A stretch of 64,000 nt of DNA from a bacterium (GCA_023150945.1 JAKLJX010000004.1:252539-316538); one strand, 5' to 3'; positions 1 through 9,195 are shown, numbered from the stretch's first letter. Program-made: numbers and translations. Notes: a model not told the origin generated them from the sequence alone.

Positions 1-131
1 TTGTGCGAATCATATTCTGCGATTCAAATCGCAGGCTGCTAGCCGAAATCGGCTGAAGCCGACTGAAGCCTTCCGGCCGTTTTGCTTGCTCATGCTACAA
101 ATCATTTGAAGCTTCGGACACAGCGCCGAGT
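1..131. repeat. Hairpin-rich intergenic repeat at window start
   Basis: Overlapping inverted repeats lie upstream of the first gene: GCGATT/AATCGC (19-32), AGCCGA/TCGGCT (41-54) and TCGGCT/AGCCGA (49-62). The last is the same hairpin core that recurs in the 24382-25100 array and at 27166-27286, so this is probably a partial copy of the same dispersed element. No gene is visible in 1-194. Confidence 0.55.
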
Positions 132-194
132 CGTTCTAAACTCTAGCGATTCACTTCAAGGGTTGTTCTTCCAAATTCTGGAGGCAGGAAAACG

Positions 195-1616
195 ATGAAG
201 CAGAAATTTATCCGACAGGCAAGGTGTGCATGCTGGGTGTTGCTTTTCGGCCTTGCGGGCGTGCTCACCGCCCAGACCACCACGCTAGGGCAGCAGCCGC
301 TCAATCCCAATCCCGCGGACGCCGGCTTGCGTTCCGGCCCGATGGCAGGTTTCGCAGAACTGACCGAAGCGGCGCTGTGGGTGCAAACTACGCGGCCGGC
401 ACTGGTGCAGTTCCGCTATTGGATTCAGGGGCAGCCCGGCTCTGCCGCGCTCAGCCCGACGGTGATGACCACCGCGCAGGGCGACCACATCGCGCAGGTG
501 ATCTTGAGTTTGCTTGAGCCGGGCACACGCTATGAGTATGAACTGTACATTGACGGCAAACTCGTGCCGCGACCCTATCGCCTCAGCTTTCAAACGCAGA
601 CGTTTTGGCAATGGCGCAGCGATCCGCCGGCATTCTCCGTGCTGTTCGGCTCCTGCGCGTATGTGAATCAGGAAAGCCATGACCGGCCCGGCAAACCTTA
701 CGGCAGTGATTACGACATCTTTCCGGTGATGGCCGCGAAACAGCCGGATCTCATGCTGTGGCTGGGCGACAATTTCTACTATCGCGAGCCGGACTTCTTC
801 TCCATTGCCCAGATGAAAGCGCGCAACGCCCACACCCGCGCCCTGCCCGAGTTGCAGGCGCTGCTGGCCGCCACGCAACACTACGCGATTTGGGACGATC
901 ACGACTACGGTCCCAACGATGCCGATTGGACCTATCGCATGAAGCAGCCGGCGCTGGAAATCTTCAAAGCCTACTGGCCGAATCCGGCTTTTGGCCATGA
1001 CGGCGTGCCCGGTGTCTTCTTCAGCTTCAGTTGGAATGACATCGACTTCTTCATGCTCGACAATCGCTATCACCGCTCGCCCAACTTCTCGCGCGATTCG
1101 CTGGACAAGGTCATGTTCGGCCCGGCACAGATGCGTTGGCTGAAAGACGGCTTGATCGCCAGCCGAGCGCCGTTCAAAATCATCGTGGGTGGCAACCAAA
1201 TGCTCAATCCCATGTCGCCGGCCGAGTCCTTCGCGAAGTTTCCGCATGAATACCGGCAATTCCTGCAGTGGCTGCAGGAGCAAAACGTGTGGGGCGTGGT
1301 GTTTCTTTCCGGCGACCGTCACATGAGCGAGCTGATCCGATTGCAGCCGGAGGGCTTTTATCCGCTGTACGATTTCACCAGCTCGTCATTCACCGCCGGC
1401 ACGTATCGCGCGGAGAAGGATTTGAACAATCCCCATCGCGTACCGGGCACGCTTTACGATGCCGGTCACGGCTTCGGCATGCTGCGCTTCGAGGGACCGC
1501 GCCGCGATCGCAAGTTGACGATGGAATGTTACGACAAGAGTGGCAAGCTGGTATGGCAGCAGACCGTCAAGGCCCGAGAACTGCGGCCCAAGCGGGAGGC
1601 GGAAGGGCAGAATTGA
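195..1616 (+). CDS. PhoD-like metallophosphatase, secreted
   Basis: The 473-aa product begins with a basic stretch, a hydrophobic core and an Ala-Gln cleavage-like site (about residues 1-26), so it is probably exported. The PhoD-like calcineurin-fold pattern follows in order: FGSCAYVN, LWLGDNFYYRE, WDDHDYGPNDAD, a GGNQ block and SGDRHMSEL near residue 375. These supply the Asp, Asn and His ligands of the di-metal site. The family consists of phosphodiesterases/phosphatases (alkaline phosphatase D); the substrate here cannot be read. A Fn3-like N-terminal domain normally precedes the catalytic domain and probably fills residues 45-140. GAGGCAGG at 181-188 is a good ribosome-binding site. Length is near the family norm. 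Confidence 0.88.
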   Translation: MKQKFIRQARCACWVLLFGLAGVLTAQTTTLGQQPLNPNPADAGLRSGPMAGFAELTEAALWVQTTRPALVQFRYWIQGQPGSAALSPTVMTTAQGDHIAQVILSLLEPGTRYEYELYIDGKLVPRPYRLSFQTQTFWQWRSDPPAFSVLFGSCAYVNQESHDRPGKPYGSDYDIFPVMAAKQPDLMLWLGDNFYYREPDFFSIAQMKARNAHTRALPELQALLAATQHYAIWDDHDYGPNDADWTYRMKQPALEIFKAYWPNPAFGHDGVPGVFFSFSWNDIDFFMLDNRYHRSPNFSRDSLDKVMFGPAQMRWLKDGLIASRAPFKIIVGGNQMLNPMSPAESFAKFPHEYRQFLQWLQEQNVWGVVFLSGDRHMSELIRLQPEGFYPLYDFTSSSFTAGTYRAEKDLNNPHRVPGTLYDAGHGFGMLRFEGPRRDRKLTMECYDKSGKLVWQQTVKARELRPKREAEGQN

Positions 1617-1657
1617 ATGGCGCCGGCAAATGAGAGACTGGAATTGTTGCAATCACC

Positions 1658-2104
1658 ATGATCGAACGCGATTACCTCATGCGGCTGGTGCAGCAGCTCG
1701 CCGCGGTCATGCGCCGCATTCTGCGCTTGCAGGAGCAGGAGAAGTATGATCAGGCGCAGCAGGAGGTGGAGGAGGCCTATGGCGAGCTGCTCGGCCTCGA
1801 GCGCGAGCTGTTGATTTCCCTCGCGCCCGCCACCGCTGCTCCGCTGTTGGGCGAGGCCGGGAAGATCAGAATCGCTGCCCGGCTCCTGCAGGCCGACGCG
1901 GAGCTGGCCGGCCGGCGCGGGGACCCAGAAGCTGCGTACAGCTTGCGCAGCCGGGCGCTGGAGCTTTATCTCGAAGCCCTGGCAGTGGCAGAACAGGTTG
2001 AAGAGGAGGATTACGCCACACTGCGGCGGTGGTCGGCGGAAGTGGAGCAAGCGGCGCTGGCCGATCGTTACCAGCGTCTGCTTGCGGCGTTTTTGGCGGG
2101 ATGA
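1658..2104 (+). CDS. Small helical protein, DUF6483-like
   Basis: This 148-aa protein is rich in Glu, Gln, Leu and Ala and should be almost entirely alpha-helical; no signal peptide or membrane segment is seen. The opening MIERDYLMRLVQQLA matches my memory of the N-terminus of DUF6483 proteins, which have no known function. It starts 41 bases after the PhoD-like gene and could share its transcript. The family assignment is from memory and should be treated as provisional. Confidence 0.6.
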   Translation: MIERDYLMRLVQQLAAVMRRILRLQEQEKYDQAQQEVEEAYGELLGLERELLISLAPATAAPLLGEAGKIRIAARLLQADAELAGRRGDPEAAYSLRSRALELYLEALAVAEQVEEEDYATLRRWSAEVEQAALADRYQRLLAAFLAG

Positions 2105-2126
2105 ATAATGGAAGTCTGTCCTAAAA

Positions 2127-2428
2127 TGTTCCAACCGCGGCTGAGCCAAGTTTTCCAGATCTTCGAGTGTTGCGGAGAGGCCGAAGGTTTTGATGCAACG
2201 GCCGAGCCGTTGCGGGAACATGGTAATAGAGGTTCCAACCTCGGCTGAGCCGAGGTTTCCAAATCTTCAAGTGTCGTGGAAGCGCCGAGGATTTTGACAC
2301 AACGGCCAAGCCGTCGCGGGAACATGCTCCTGAATGTTCCTACCTCGGCTGAGCCGAGGTTTCAAAGCTTCGAGTGTCGTGGAGATGCTGATGATTTTGA
2401 CGCAACGGCCGAGCCGTTGCGGGAACAT
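2127..2428. repeat. Three tandem copies of a ~105-bp hairpin repeat
   Basis: Three imperfect copies start at 2127, 2231 and 2335 and end with GGGAACAT at 2221, 2325 and 2428. Each begins with TTCC.AC and the hairpin CTCGGCTGAGCCGAG (imperfect in the first copy), continues through a variable AT-richer middle, and ends with a second hairpin ACGGC-CGAG-CCGT. Short open frames through the array look spurious. It fills the gap between two converging transcripts, so it could act as a bidirectional terminator or a REP-like element. Confidence 0.75.
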
Positions 2429-2471
2429 TCTCTCAAAGGTTCGCGATTTCGGATGAACACCAATCGCTTGA

Positions 2472-3125
2472 TCAACGCATCCTGTTCATGGCCGGCGGAG
2501 CGAGGTACACCGAGTCTGAGATCGTCTTTTCGAGGTAAATGACATTGTAAACCGGTTTCACCACTTCACGGTTGGTGACCGGCGGCGGTGCATATTGCAG
2601 CAGCCGCTTGTCATAGTCCCACATCTCGATGGAGGTGACGCCCTGGTTCTGCTCCATTGATATTTTGATGGGCATGCCTTTGTAGTTGCGGCGCAGGCCG
2701 CGCAACAGCGAGGCGAAGATGGCGCCGAGCGCGCGCACGGAATCCGGCGCGTTCTCGAAAGTCTCCGGCGAATCGTCGGCATTGGCGGTGAACCGGATGT
2801 TGTCGCCGAAGCGCCAGCCGTTCATCAAAGCCTGCGCCTTTTTGCCGGGAGCAATCAGGTAGATCTTGCCGCCGGGGTAGGTGCGCGCCAGGTCGCCTTC
2901 GCCATAGCCGTCACCGAAGATGTCGTAGATGCGCAACTTTTCGACGCGGTCCTCCGTGATCATGAAATCTTCCACGAACAGCCGGATCATCGCCGGATCA
3001 CTGACTACGGCATAGCGCATCATCTCCTGATCGATTTCGACGCGCGGCAACTGGCTCTGCGCCGGGCTTGAGTTGGCCGCAGCCAGGGTACACAATAGGG
3101 AAAAGAGACAGATTCTCTTGTGCAT
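2472..3125 (-). CDS. Secreted protein of unknown function
   Basis: The 217-aa product has a clear signal peptide (basic MHKR, hydrophobic core, ANSSPAQ cleavage region, about residues 1-24). The mature part is mixed alpha/beta with no family motif I recognise. Features that could help identification are a GDGYGEGD acidic loop and a C-terminal 'VYNVIYLEKTISDSVYL' strand-rich end. It is the last gene of the minus-strand envelope cluster, about 56 bases after the TPR lipoprotein, which suggests an envelope role with that cluster. Confidence 0.7.
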   Translation of the reverse strand: MHKRICLFSLLCTLAAANSSPAQSQLPRVEIDQEMMRYAVVSDPAMIRLFVEDFMITEDRVEKLRIYDIFGDGYGEGDLARTYPGGKIYLIAPGKKAQALMNGWRFGDNIRFTANADDSPETFENAPDSVRALGAIFASLLRGLRRNYKGMPIKISMEQNQGVTSIEMWDYDKRLLQYAPPPVTNREVVKPVYNVIYLEKTISDSVYLAPPAMNRMR

Positions 3126-3181
3126 GTCGTCATCCTTCCACGCAAGGGGAATTCACTTCACTGCCGGCACGTGCGCCGGTC

Positions 3182-4645
3182 TCACTGCTTGCAGTCTTTC
3201 CATTCTTCAAAGTAGGTCCGCGCCTCCTCGAAGCGTCCGGCGCTTTTGTGCGCTTTGATCATCAACGACATTAGCTCGCAGTTTTCTTGCGGTGAGAGTT
3301 GGGTGTTCGCGGCGAGCGCGAGCTTGCCGTACTTGATCGCTTCTTCCGGCGTGTTCCACACCAACGGCACCAGTTCGAGATAAGCCTTGGCCACGTTTTC
3401 CCAGCGGAAGGAGGCGGCCTTGCTGAAGTAGGCCAGGCTCAGTTTCTTCTGCTCCTTCTTGCGCGCTTCCACGCCCAGGCGATACAGCATTGCGCCGTAG
3501 CTGTTGAGGATCGCCTGGGTCTCGGTGTCGCCCGGCTTTTCGGCTGCGCGCGGCGGCAGCGCCTCAAAGACCTGCTGCATGCGTTCGACGCCCAGCTCCG
3601 GCTTCTGCAGATATTCGAACTCCATCACGGCGAGTTTGGTGTTCACGGCCATTTTTGCCCGGGCGGTGCGCAGCGTCGGCAAGATGCCGCGGCAGGCCTC
3701 CGCCACTTGCGCATACTGCTTCTGCGATTCCAGCTCCAGCACCTTGTCCCACTGTTCAGAGGCGCGAATGTTGCCGCCATCCCAATTGATCCATTTGAGA
3801 TAGTTCTCAATGTCCTTCTGTTCCTGCTCGGTGCGCGCCAGCGGCTTGGCCCGCTCAAAAGCCTGTACCGCGCCGGCGGCATCATTGGCGCGGGCATGAA
3901 CGGCGCCCTGCTGGTAGGCATAATAGAACAGCGTGACCGAATCCGGCGGGCTGAGAAATGCGGTTTGCCGCATCACCTCTTCGGCGCGCCGGTAGTTGGC
4001 GAGCGCCGCCTCGTAGTTTTTCAGTTCAAAATAATTCTCGGCCAGCAATCGGTAGGGCGCGTGCTCGCCCTTTTCGAGGCGAACCAGGCGCTCGAGGATT
4101 TCCACGGCGCGACTGTAGTTCTTTTCGAGGCCAAAGAGGCGTTGCAGATTGTAATAAGTCGTGGCCAGCAGCACACGCGTGTTTTTGTCGAAGGGATTGA
4201 GGCGCAGCGCTTCTTCGAGAAAACGCTGGGCTTCCAGGCAGTATTGCCGCGCGACTTGCGAGCGCTCCTTGACCTCGTCGCCCTGGGTGAAATTTTTCCA
4301 CGCGCTCATGCTCTTCGCGCCCTCCGTGAGGGCGCGCTCGAAACTGGCTTGTTGCTCGGGCGTGAGGTTGGCGCCTTCGCCTTCACGCTTTTCCAAATAC
4401 TGCCAGAAAGCATCGACCTTTTGCAGACGCTCCTGGCCCATCTGTGTTAGGCCGGCGGCCTTTTTCTCACGGCCGGCAGTGACAAAGTTTTGCCGCGCCA
4501 CCAGCGAGGCCCGCACCACCGTCGTGCTGTCCAAGCCGGGCGGCAGCGCGGTGCGACGGCTGGCTTTGCCGGAAGCGCCACAGCCCAACGCCAGGGCCGC
4601 GGCACACAAGATCAAACTGAGAGTGCGGATCATTTCAGCCTTCAC
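3182..4645 (-). CDS. TPR-repeat lipoprotein of the envelope cluster
   Basis: The 487-aa product has a lipoprotein signal ending in LALGC (Cys22), followed by a long helical array with tetratricopeptide-like repeats. The clearest are near residues 130-240 (ALRLNPFDKNTRVLLATTYYNLQ, YRLLAENYFELKNYEAALANYRRA). The start is taken as GTG at 4645 because AGGGA lies about six bases upstream; ATG at 4633 is the alternative and also keeps the lipobox. TPR lipoproteins usually act as scaffolds for outer-membrane or periplasmic complexes, and its place behind the TonB-like and ExbD genes supports that role here. The partner is inferred, not shown. Confidence 0.8.
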   Translation of the reverse strand: MKAEMIRTLSLILCAAALALGCGASGKASRRTALPPGLDSTTVVRASLVARQNFVTAGREKKAAGLTQMGQERLQKVDAFWQYLEKREGEGANLTPEQQASFERALTEGAKSMSAWKNFTQGDEVKERSQVARQYCLEAQRFLEEALRLNPFDKNTRVLLATTYYNLQRLFGLEKNYSRAVEILERLVRLEKGEHAPYRLLAENYFELKNYEAALANYRRAEEVMRQTAFLSPPDSVTLFYYAYQQGAVHARANDAAGAVQAFERAKPLARTEQEQKDIENYLKWINWDGGNIRASEQWDKVLELESQKQYAQVAEACRGILPTLRTARAKMAVNTKLAVMEFEYLQKPELGVERMQQVFEALPPRAAEKPGDTETQAILNSYGAMLYRLGVEARKKEQKKLSLAYFSKAASFRWENVAKAYLELVPLVWNTPEEAIKYGKLALAANTQLSPQENCELMSLMIKAHKSAGRFEEARTYFEEWKDCKQ

Positions 4646-4688
4646 TGCTTTTCCCTGCAGGCCTTCGGCGGCGCAGGGCAGCCAATTT

Positions 4689-5807
4689 TCACTTCTTCAC
4701 ACGTTCCGTTTCCCACCAGGACCAAAAGAGACGATAAAACTGTTGCGCTAAATCGCCGGGCGCCTGACGTGCCGTGATGAGTGATTGAATGTCTGCGCCT
4801 TGATAGACCACCTCGCCGGTCGAGAGAAAATTACTCTTCTCCTTGATGCCGTTGTCTTTCAGCATGGTGAACTTGTCCGCTTCGATCAGACAAATGCGCA
4901 GCAGCAGGTCGTTTTCATTGCAGGACAAGTACATCTGAAAGCGGCGGCCATTGCTGGTAAAGGTCACGGCCGAGGCGAGATCGCCCGGCTGGTGGCTCAT
5001 GTCATATTGCACCAGCTTGGGAATGAGGCCGGGATGGGCTTTCATCCATTTGATCAGCTCATGAATATCCAAACCGGCTTCGCCGCCGCCGGCGCCTACC
5101 CCGAAGCCGCTGCCGGTGCCGACGCCGACGCCGGTGCCGTTACCCAAACCATTGCCCACGCCCTTGCCGGAGCGCCGGCCCGCAGTACCAGTGCCGAACG
5201 AGAGTCCGGCATCACCGGCATCCACGCCGGCGCCGGAGCCTTCTCCCACATCCACGCCCGCGCCCGGGCCAACGCCACGCATGTTGCCGGGCGCACCGAC
5301 GCGACTGCGCCCCGAACCCGCCGCCACCGCCGCGGCCAAAGCAGCCGCGGGATCAAATTGAAACGCTGCGGCATCCGCTTGAATTTTGACCTGCGAGACA
5401 TTGTTGCGTTCACCCGGCCGCGAGCGCGCCGCCGTCACCTGCGGCGACAGCAGATGGCGCGAATTCAACGAGGCCACCAGATTGGCCACGTCGATTTGCG
5501 GCGTCTTAGCCGCCGAGGAGGGACTTTCCCGCGGCTGGGGTGTTTCCGCCGGCGTGGGGTTGGGGGTGGGTACCGGCTTGCTCACGAACTTCTGCGGCTG
5601 CGGCACCAGCTTTTTCGGCGGCGGAATCTCGAGCTTTTCAATCTCACGGATTTCGAATTTCTCCGGCTCGGCCATCTCTTCGGCGAAAAGATTGTAGGTG
5701 ATGAAGTGGGCGAGCAGATAGAGCGCCAACAACATCAGCACCGAAGTGCCGATGGAGTGGGGCAGCAGATTTCTGCTGTCAGCGATTTTCTTATTGAACG
5801 ATCGCAT
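4689..5807 (-). CDS. TonB/TolA-shaped protein with Gly-rich linker
   Basis: The 372-aa protein has a short cytoplasmic N-terminus, one membrane helix (about residues 17-38), an acidic/Pro stretch (EIREIEKLEIPPPKK), a Pro-Thr linker (VPTPNPTPAETPQP), a long Gly-Val repeat region (about 165-250) and a folded C-terminal domain of about 120 residues. The N-terminal architecture is that of TonB or TolA, which couple an ExbBD/TolQR motor to the outer membrane. The C-terminal domain lacks the usual TonB sequence ending, so the outer-membrane target may differ. The start overlaps the end of the upstream exbD by 17 bases, indicating translational coupling. A short basic patch (GRRSGKG) interrupts the Gly-rich part. 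Confidence 0.78.
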   Translation of the reverse strand: MRSFNKKIADSRNLLPHSIGTSVLMLLALYLLAHFITYNLFAEEMAEPEKFEIREIEKLEIPPPKKLVPQPQKFVSKPVPTPNPTPAETPQPRESPSSAAKTPQIDVANLVASLNSRHLLSPQVTAARSRPGERNNVSQVKIQADAAAFQFDPAAALAAAVAAGSGRSRVGAPGNMRGVGPGAGVDVGEGSGAGVDAGDAGLSFGTGTAGRRSGKGVGNGLGNGTGVGVGTGSGFGVGAGGGEAGLDIHELIKWMKAHPGLIPKLVQYDMSHQPGDLASAVTFTSNGRRFQMYLSCNENDLLLRICLIEADKFTMLKDNGIKEKSNFLSTGEVVYQGADIQSLITARQAPGDLAQQFYRLFWSWWETERVKK

Positions 5808-6186
5808 AGCTGATGTTCTTCGCTAAATTATGACGATGGCAAATGTCGATCACATCAATCAAGTCCTGCATGATGGCGGAGGAGCCTGATTCGAGGTTGA
5901 CGAGCAAATCACGCTGGCGCTGCGGCGCCGCCTGCTGCAAGCGCACCAGCGCCTGCTCCAGCTCAGTCAGGTTATTGAAGCTCGAACGGCGATTGCCCTC
6001 ACGCAATTCGAACCGGCCGGCATGCAGGCGCACTGAGACTTCCTGAAACTCCTGCGGCTCTTTTTGCGGATTCGAGCCGGAAGGCAGGTCGAGATATTCG
6101 GTGCGCATGCCGCTGATGCCGATGAATCCGAAGAGAATGATGAATGCGACATCGATCAATCGAATGATGAGACGATTACCGCCCAC
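5791..6186 (-). CDS. exbD: ExbD/TolR-family proton channel subunit (second copy)
   Basis: The 131-aa product has the ExbD layout: short N-terminus, one membrane helix containing the conserved Asp (RLIDVAFIILFGF), then a periplasmic domain ending with a hydrophobic strand. The membrane Asp is the protonatable residue needed for coupling in ExbD and TolR. Sequence and size closely match the preceding exbD (6245-6646), so the two probably arose by duplication and may form a heterodimer. It overlaps the TonB-like gene by 17 bases. Confidence 0.85.
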   Translation of the reverse strand: MGGNRLIIRLIDVAFIILFGFIGISGMRTEYLDLPSGSNPQKEPQEFQEVSVRLHAGRFELREGNRRSSFNNLTELEQALVRLQQAAPQRQRDLLVNLESGSSAIMQDLIDVIDICHRHNLAKNISYAIVQ

Positions 6187-6244
6187 GCTGTTACTCCCAC
6201 TGTCGAATGTTCATCTACCACAACTGCCGCGACCGGCGGCCGTT

Positions 6245-6646
6245 TCACTTCTGCTGCGTCCGCACCACGTCCAGGCCTTTGGGCAATCCCAGGTCTTTGC
6301 AGATTTGCGCCGCTGCCAGGCTGTAGCGCACCGGCGCATCCCAGTTCGCCCGGATGCGCACGCCCAGCGGCAGGCCCGCAGCCATGGCCTTCTTCGCCTC
6401 CTGATCGAGATAGCGCTGCAGGCGCGTGGAATCCGGCAAAACGGTCTGGCCGTCGTTGATCGGGTACACGCCGTTCGGCAGCACACCGACGATGATGACT
6501 GCCGTCGAGTCCTTGTGCGCACTTGCTTCGGTGCTTTTGGGCGGGTTGATCATCTTGCTGGTGTTGATCTGCGAGATCACGATGAACCCGAACAGGAGAA
6601 TGAAGACCAAATCAATCAAGCGCAGAATGAGTCCGCCGCCGCTCAT
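6245..6646 (-). CDS. exbD: ExbD/TolR-family proton channel subunit (first copy)
   Basis: The 133-aa product has one N-terminal membrane helix with the conserved Asp (RLIDLVFILLFGF) and a small periplasmic domain (ILPNGVYPI-type strand near residue 60, RIRANWDAP near 100). It sits 58 bases upstream of the second exbD and about 49 bases downstream of the VWA/dockerin gene, so all three are probably cotranscribed. The partner ExbB-type gene is upstream in the same cluster, with two secreted-protein genes placed between, which is an unusual arrangement for exbB and exbD. Confidence 0.87.
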   Translation of the reverse strand: MSGGGLILRLIDLVFILLFGFIVISQINTSKMINPPKSTEASAHKDSTAVIIVGVLPNGVYPINDGQTVLPDSTRLQRYLDQEAKKAMAAGLPLGVRIRANWDAPVRYSLAAAQICKDLGLPKGLDVVRTQQK

Positions 6647-6695
6647 GAAACACCTCGCGAGGTGAAACTGGCCGTTACCGGCACCGTACCGTTGG

Positions 6696-9137
6696 TCATC
6701 GCATCAACGTCAGCTTTTGAGTTGCTTGAAACACCCGGCCGCTTTCGCCGGCGGCCTCGAACTTGAGCAGATAAAGTCCGCTGCTCAGCAAGTGGCCGCG
6801 ATCATCCCGGCCATCCCACGGCACCGCATGCCGGCCGCGGTCCGCCAGCGTGGAGGTGATCAACCGCACGCGCTGGCCCAGACTGTTGAACACCTCCAGG
6901 CTGACCGCAGCATTCTCCGGCAAATCGTAGCGGAGCGTGGCGGCGGCGAGGTTGCCCGCAAGCGCAAAGGGATTGGGATAGACTGCGTGCAGGGAAAAAT
7001 CCTGGGGCGGCGCGCCTGCACTTGCCGGCGCGGTGCTGGGTGCTGCCAGCTCGCGCGTTTCCCCCGATGGAGAAACCACCACGGCCTGGTGCAAGGCGAG
7101 TTGTTCGAGGCGCGGCGGTACCGCCGCCGCAACCGTGATTTCCGCCAGCGTGCCGCTGCTCGCTTGCACCGGCTCGCCTGCCGGAATGATCAGGCTCATG
7201 GCAAAGCGGCGGCCGGCCGGCTCATCGTGCTGCAACACCAGCGGCGTGCTGCCCCAAGCCTCGCCTGCTTCCGCCTCCACCACGGTGATATTCTCAGTTG
7301 AATAGTCCATGCGAAATGCAAATCCTGCTAGAAGGTCTTTGGATTGATTCTCGAATTTGACCAGCACCCGGAAGTGGTTCGGTTTTCCCGCGGGCACCAG
7401 TTCCTGCTGCAACACGCCCGCCGGCGCAACCGAAGCGGGAGCATTGGATTTCAGCGTGAGCGGCGTCGCGGTCTTGCGCCAGTTCAAACCGATGGGAAAA
7501 AGATCGCGCTCCTCCACTTGGCCGGTGCCGTTGGCGTCCGCGTGCGCGATCGCCGGCCGCGGATATCGCCCGGCGACTTGCGGCTGCCAGGCATTCAAAT
7601 TCGAATAGCCTTTGCGCCCGGCGCCGGTTTGGCCCCAGTGCACGCCGAGAACCGTGACATCGGTCAGCTCCACCACGCCGTTGTGATTGGTGTCGCCCGG
7701 CCAGACGATCAAGCCTTCGCTCAGCAGGGTGAGATCATCCGGCTGCACGGCCACCGGCCAGCCGGTTTCATCGCGCGCCTCGAGCGTGACGATGTCGAAG
7801 CGCAGCGGCGTACTGTCCGGCAGGGCCGCGCTGGCGAGAAACGTGATTTGCGCGAGACGGCCGCGGCCCTCTGCCGGCGTCAGATTCAGGTTGCGTTTGA
7901 AGCGCATCATCACCTGGGATTGCGCTGTGTCCGAGCCGCTGGTGAAAGTGAAATCCGCGGGCTGGCCGAAGAACTCCAACGGCACGATGTTTTGCCGCGC
8001 CGGCGTTTTCAGTTTGAGATAACGCTTGTCATAGCGCAACACCACGCGCAAATCATACAGGTTGTACATGTACAAGCTGGTCGCCGGAATTTCCACACGC
8101 ACGGGAAATTCCTGCATCGGCGCGGGCAGCGTGTCCGCCGCCGGCGCAACCGTCGGCACGTGCAACGGCGCAATGTAGCTGTTGTCGCCTGCCGCGTTCA
8201 TGCCTTGGTAATTGACCTCGATGCGCACCTGACGCCGGGTGCCGTCCGTCGTGCGGTTGTGCGTGCGGTAGGTGATTTTGTAGGCATGGCGCAGCAGCAG
8301 CGCGATCTCGCGATAGATTTGCTCGAGTTGCGCCGTCGAGGGGCTGAAGAAGTACTTCCCGCCGCTCGCCTCGGCAATCCGCACGAGATTGGTTTCCTCC
8401 TTGCTGCCCGGATCCAAATCCAAACCGATGGCATACACCGGCACTTCGCGCGTGGCGAAACGCTGCACCACCTGATCGAGCGTCGCGTTGCTGTCCTTGT
8501 CTTCGCCGTCGGTCATCAGAATGATGGCTTTGCGGCCGGTGACGCCCGCCAGCAAATCCGCGGAGGTCAACAAGGCGTCGTAAATCGCGGTGCCGCCACG
8601 CGCCACCATGGCATTGATGGCGGCGTTCAACCGCGTCTTGTCGTTCGCAAAAGTCTGGTCAACCGTTGCCCTGGTCGAAAAGGAGACGATGGCGGTTTGA
8701 TCGTTTTGGCCCATGAGATTGACGAACGTCGTTGCCGCCTGCTTGGCCGCGGGCATGGCCTGTTCCATGCTGCCGCTGCGGTCAAGCGTCAAAACCATCG
8801 TCACGCCCGCGCTGGTGGTGGTCGTCTCTTCCACGATGATCGGCAGCTCGCGTGTGCCGTCTTCCCGGACGAGGAAGTGATCCTTGGTCAACCCGCCGAC
8901 CGTCGCGCCCGATTGATCGACGACGGTGAGATAGGAGACAATCGTGGGAAAACCAGTGGCGTCGACCTGGTTGTAGTTCAGCGTCAACCCTGCCCAGGCA
9001 GAGGAAGGCGTGCTGCCTGACGCTGCGGGAGTTGCACCCGGGCCGCTGAACGCAGCCAAAACGCCGACCAAAGCGCACAGCCCCAGAATTTGTGCCCCGC
9101 GGCTCACCCTCACTTGATTTTTTGTCGAGAGGTTCAT
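6696..9137 (-). CDS. Secreted VWA / cohesin-like / dockerin-like protein with FlgD-type tail
   Basis: The 813-aa product starts at ATG 9137, preceded by AGGAAA; an upstream in-frame ATG at 9212 lacks a site and would spoil the signal peptide (residues about 10-40). Domains in order are a VWA domain (about 112-290) with an intact metal-ion-dependent adhesion site (D119, S121, S123), a cohesin-like beta domain (about 335-470), two dockerin-like Ca-binding loops (GDTNHNGVVELTD and ADANGTGQVEERD, about 480-560), a second cohesin-like domain, and a C-terminal FlgD/sorting-like module (VYPNPFALAGN...GLYLLKFE). Such tails direct secretion by type IX or related routes in the FCB group. Surface adhesion or complex assembly is the likely role; the partner is unknown. 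Confidence 0.85.
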   Translation of the reverse strand: MNLSTKNQVRVSRGAQILGLCALVGVLAAFSGPGATPAASGSTPSSAWAGLTLNYNQVDATGFPTIVSYLTVVDQSGATVGGLTKDHFLVREDGTRELPIIVEETTTTSAGVTMVLTLDRSGSMEQAMPAAKQAATTFVNLMGQNDQTAIVSFSTRATVDQTFANDKTRLNAAINAMVARGGTAIYDALLTSADLLAGVTGRKAIILMTDGEDKDSNATLDQVVQRFATREVPVYAIGLDLDPGSKEETNLVRIAEASGGKYFFSPSTAQLEQIYREIALLLRHAYKITYRTHNRTTDGTRRQVRIEVNYQGMNAAGDNSYIAPLHVPTVAPAADTLPAPMQEFPVRVEIPATSLYMYNLYDLRVVLRYDKRYLKLKTPARQNIVPLEFFGQPADFTFTSGSDTAQSQVMMRFKRNLNLTPAEGRGRLAQITFLASAALPDSTPLRFDIVTLEARDETGWPVAVQPDDLTLLSEGLIVWPGDTNHNGVVELTDVTVLGVHWGQTGAGRKGYSNLNAWQPQVAGRYPRPAIAHADANGTGQVEERDLFPIGLNWRKTATPLTLKSNAPASVAPAGVLQQELVPAGKPNHFRVLVKFENQSKDLLAGFAFRMDYSTENITVVEAEAGEAWGSTPLVLQHDEPAGRRFAMSLIIPAGEPVQASSGTLAEITVAAAVPPRLEQLALHQAVVVSPSGETRELAAPSTAPASAGAPPQDFSLHAVYPNPFALAGNLAAATLRYDLPENAAVSLEVFNSLGQRVRLITSTLADRGRHAVPWDGRDDRGHLLSSGLYLLKFEAAGESGRVFQATQKLTLMR

Positions 9138-9195
9138 GGTGTCGTTTCCTGCTGTTGCATTTTGCCTCGCCAATGGTGGCAACGGTGCGGCGTGT

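Noticed and set aside
4785-5813. Plus-strand frame of 342 codons
   Set aside because: It is antisense to the glycine-rich TonB-like gene; repetitive composition explains the open frame.
7344-9020. Long plus-strand open frame of 558 codons
   Set aside because: It lies antisense to the VWA/dockerin gene, is rich in Arg/His/Gln as expected from the reverse of a GC-rich gene, and has no domain.
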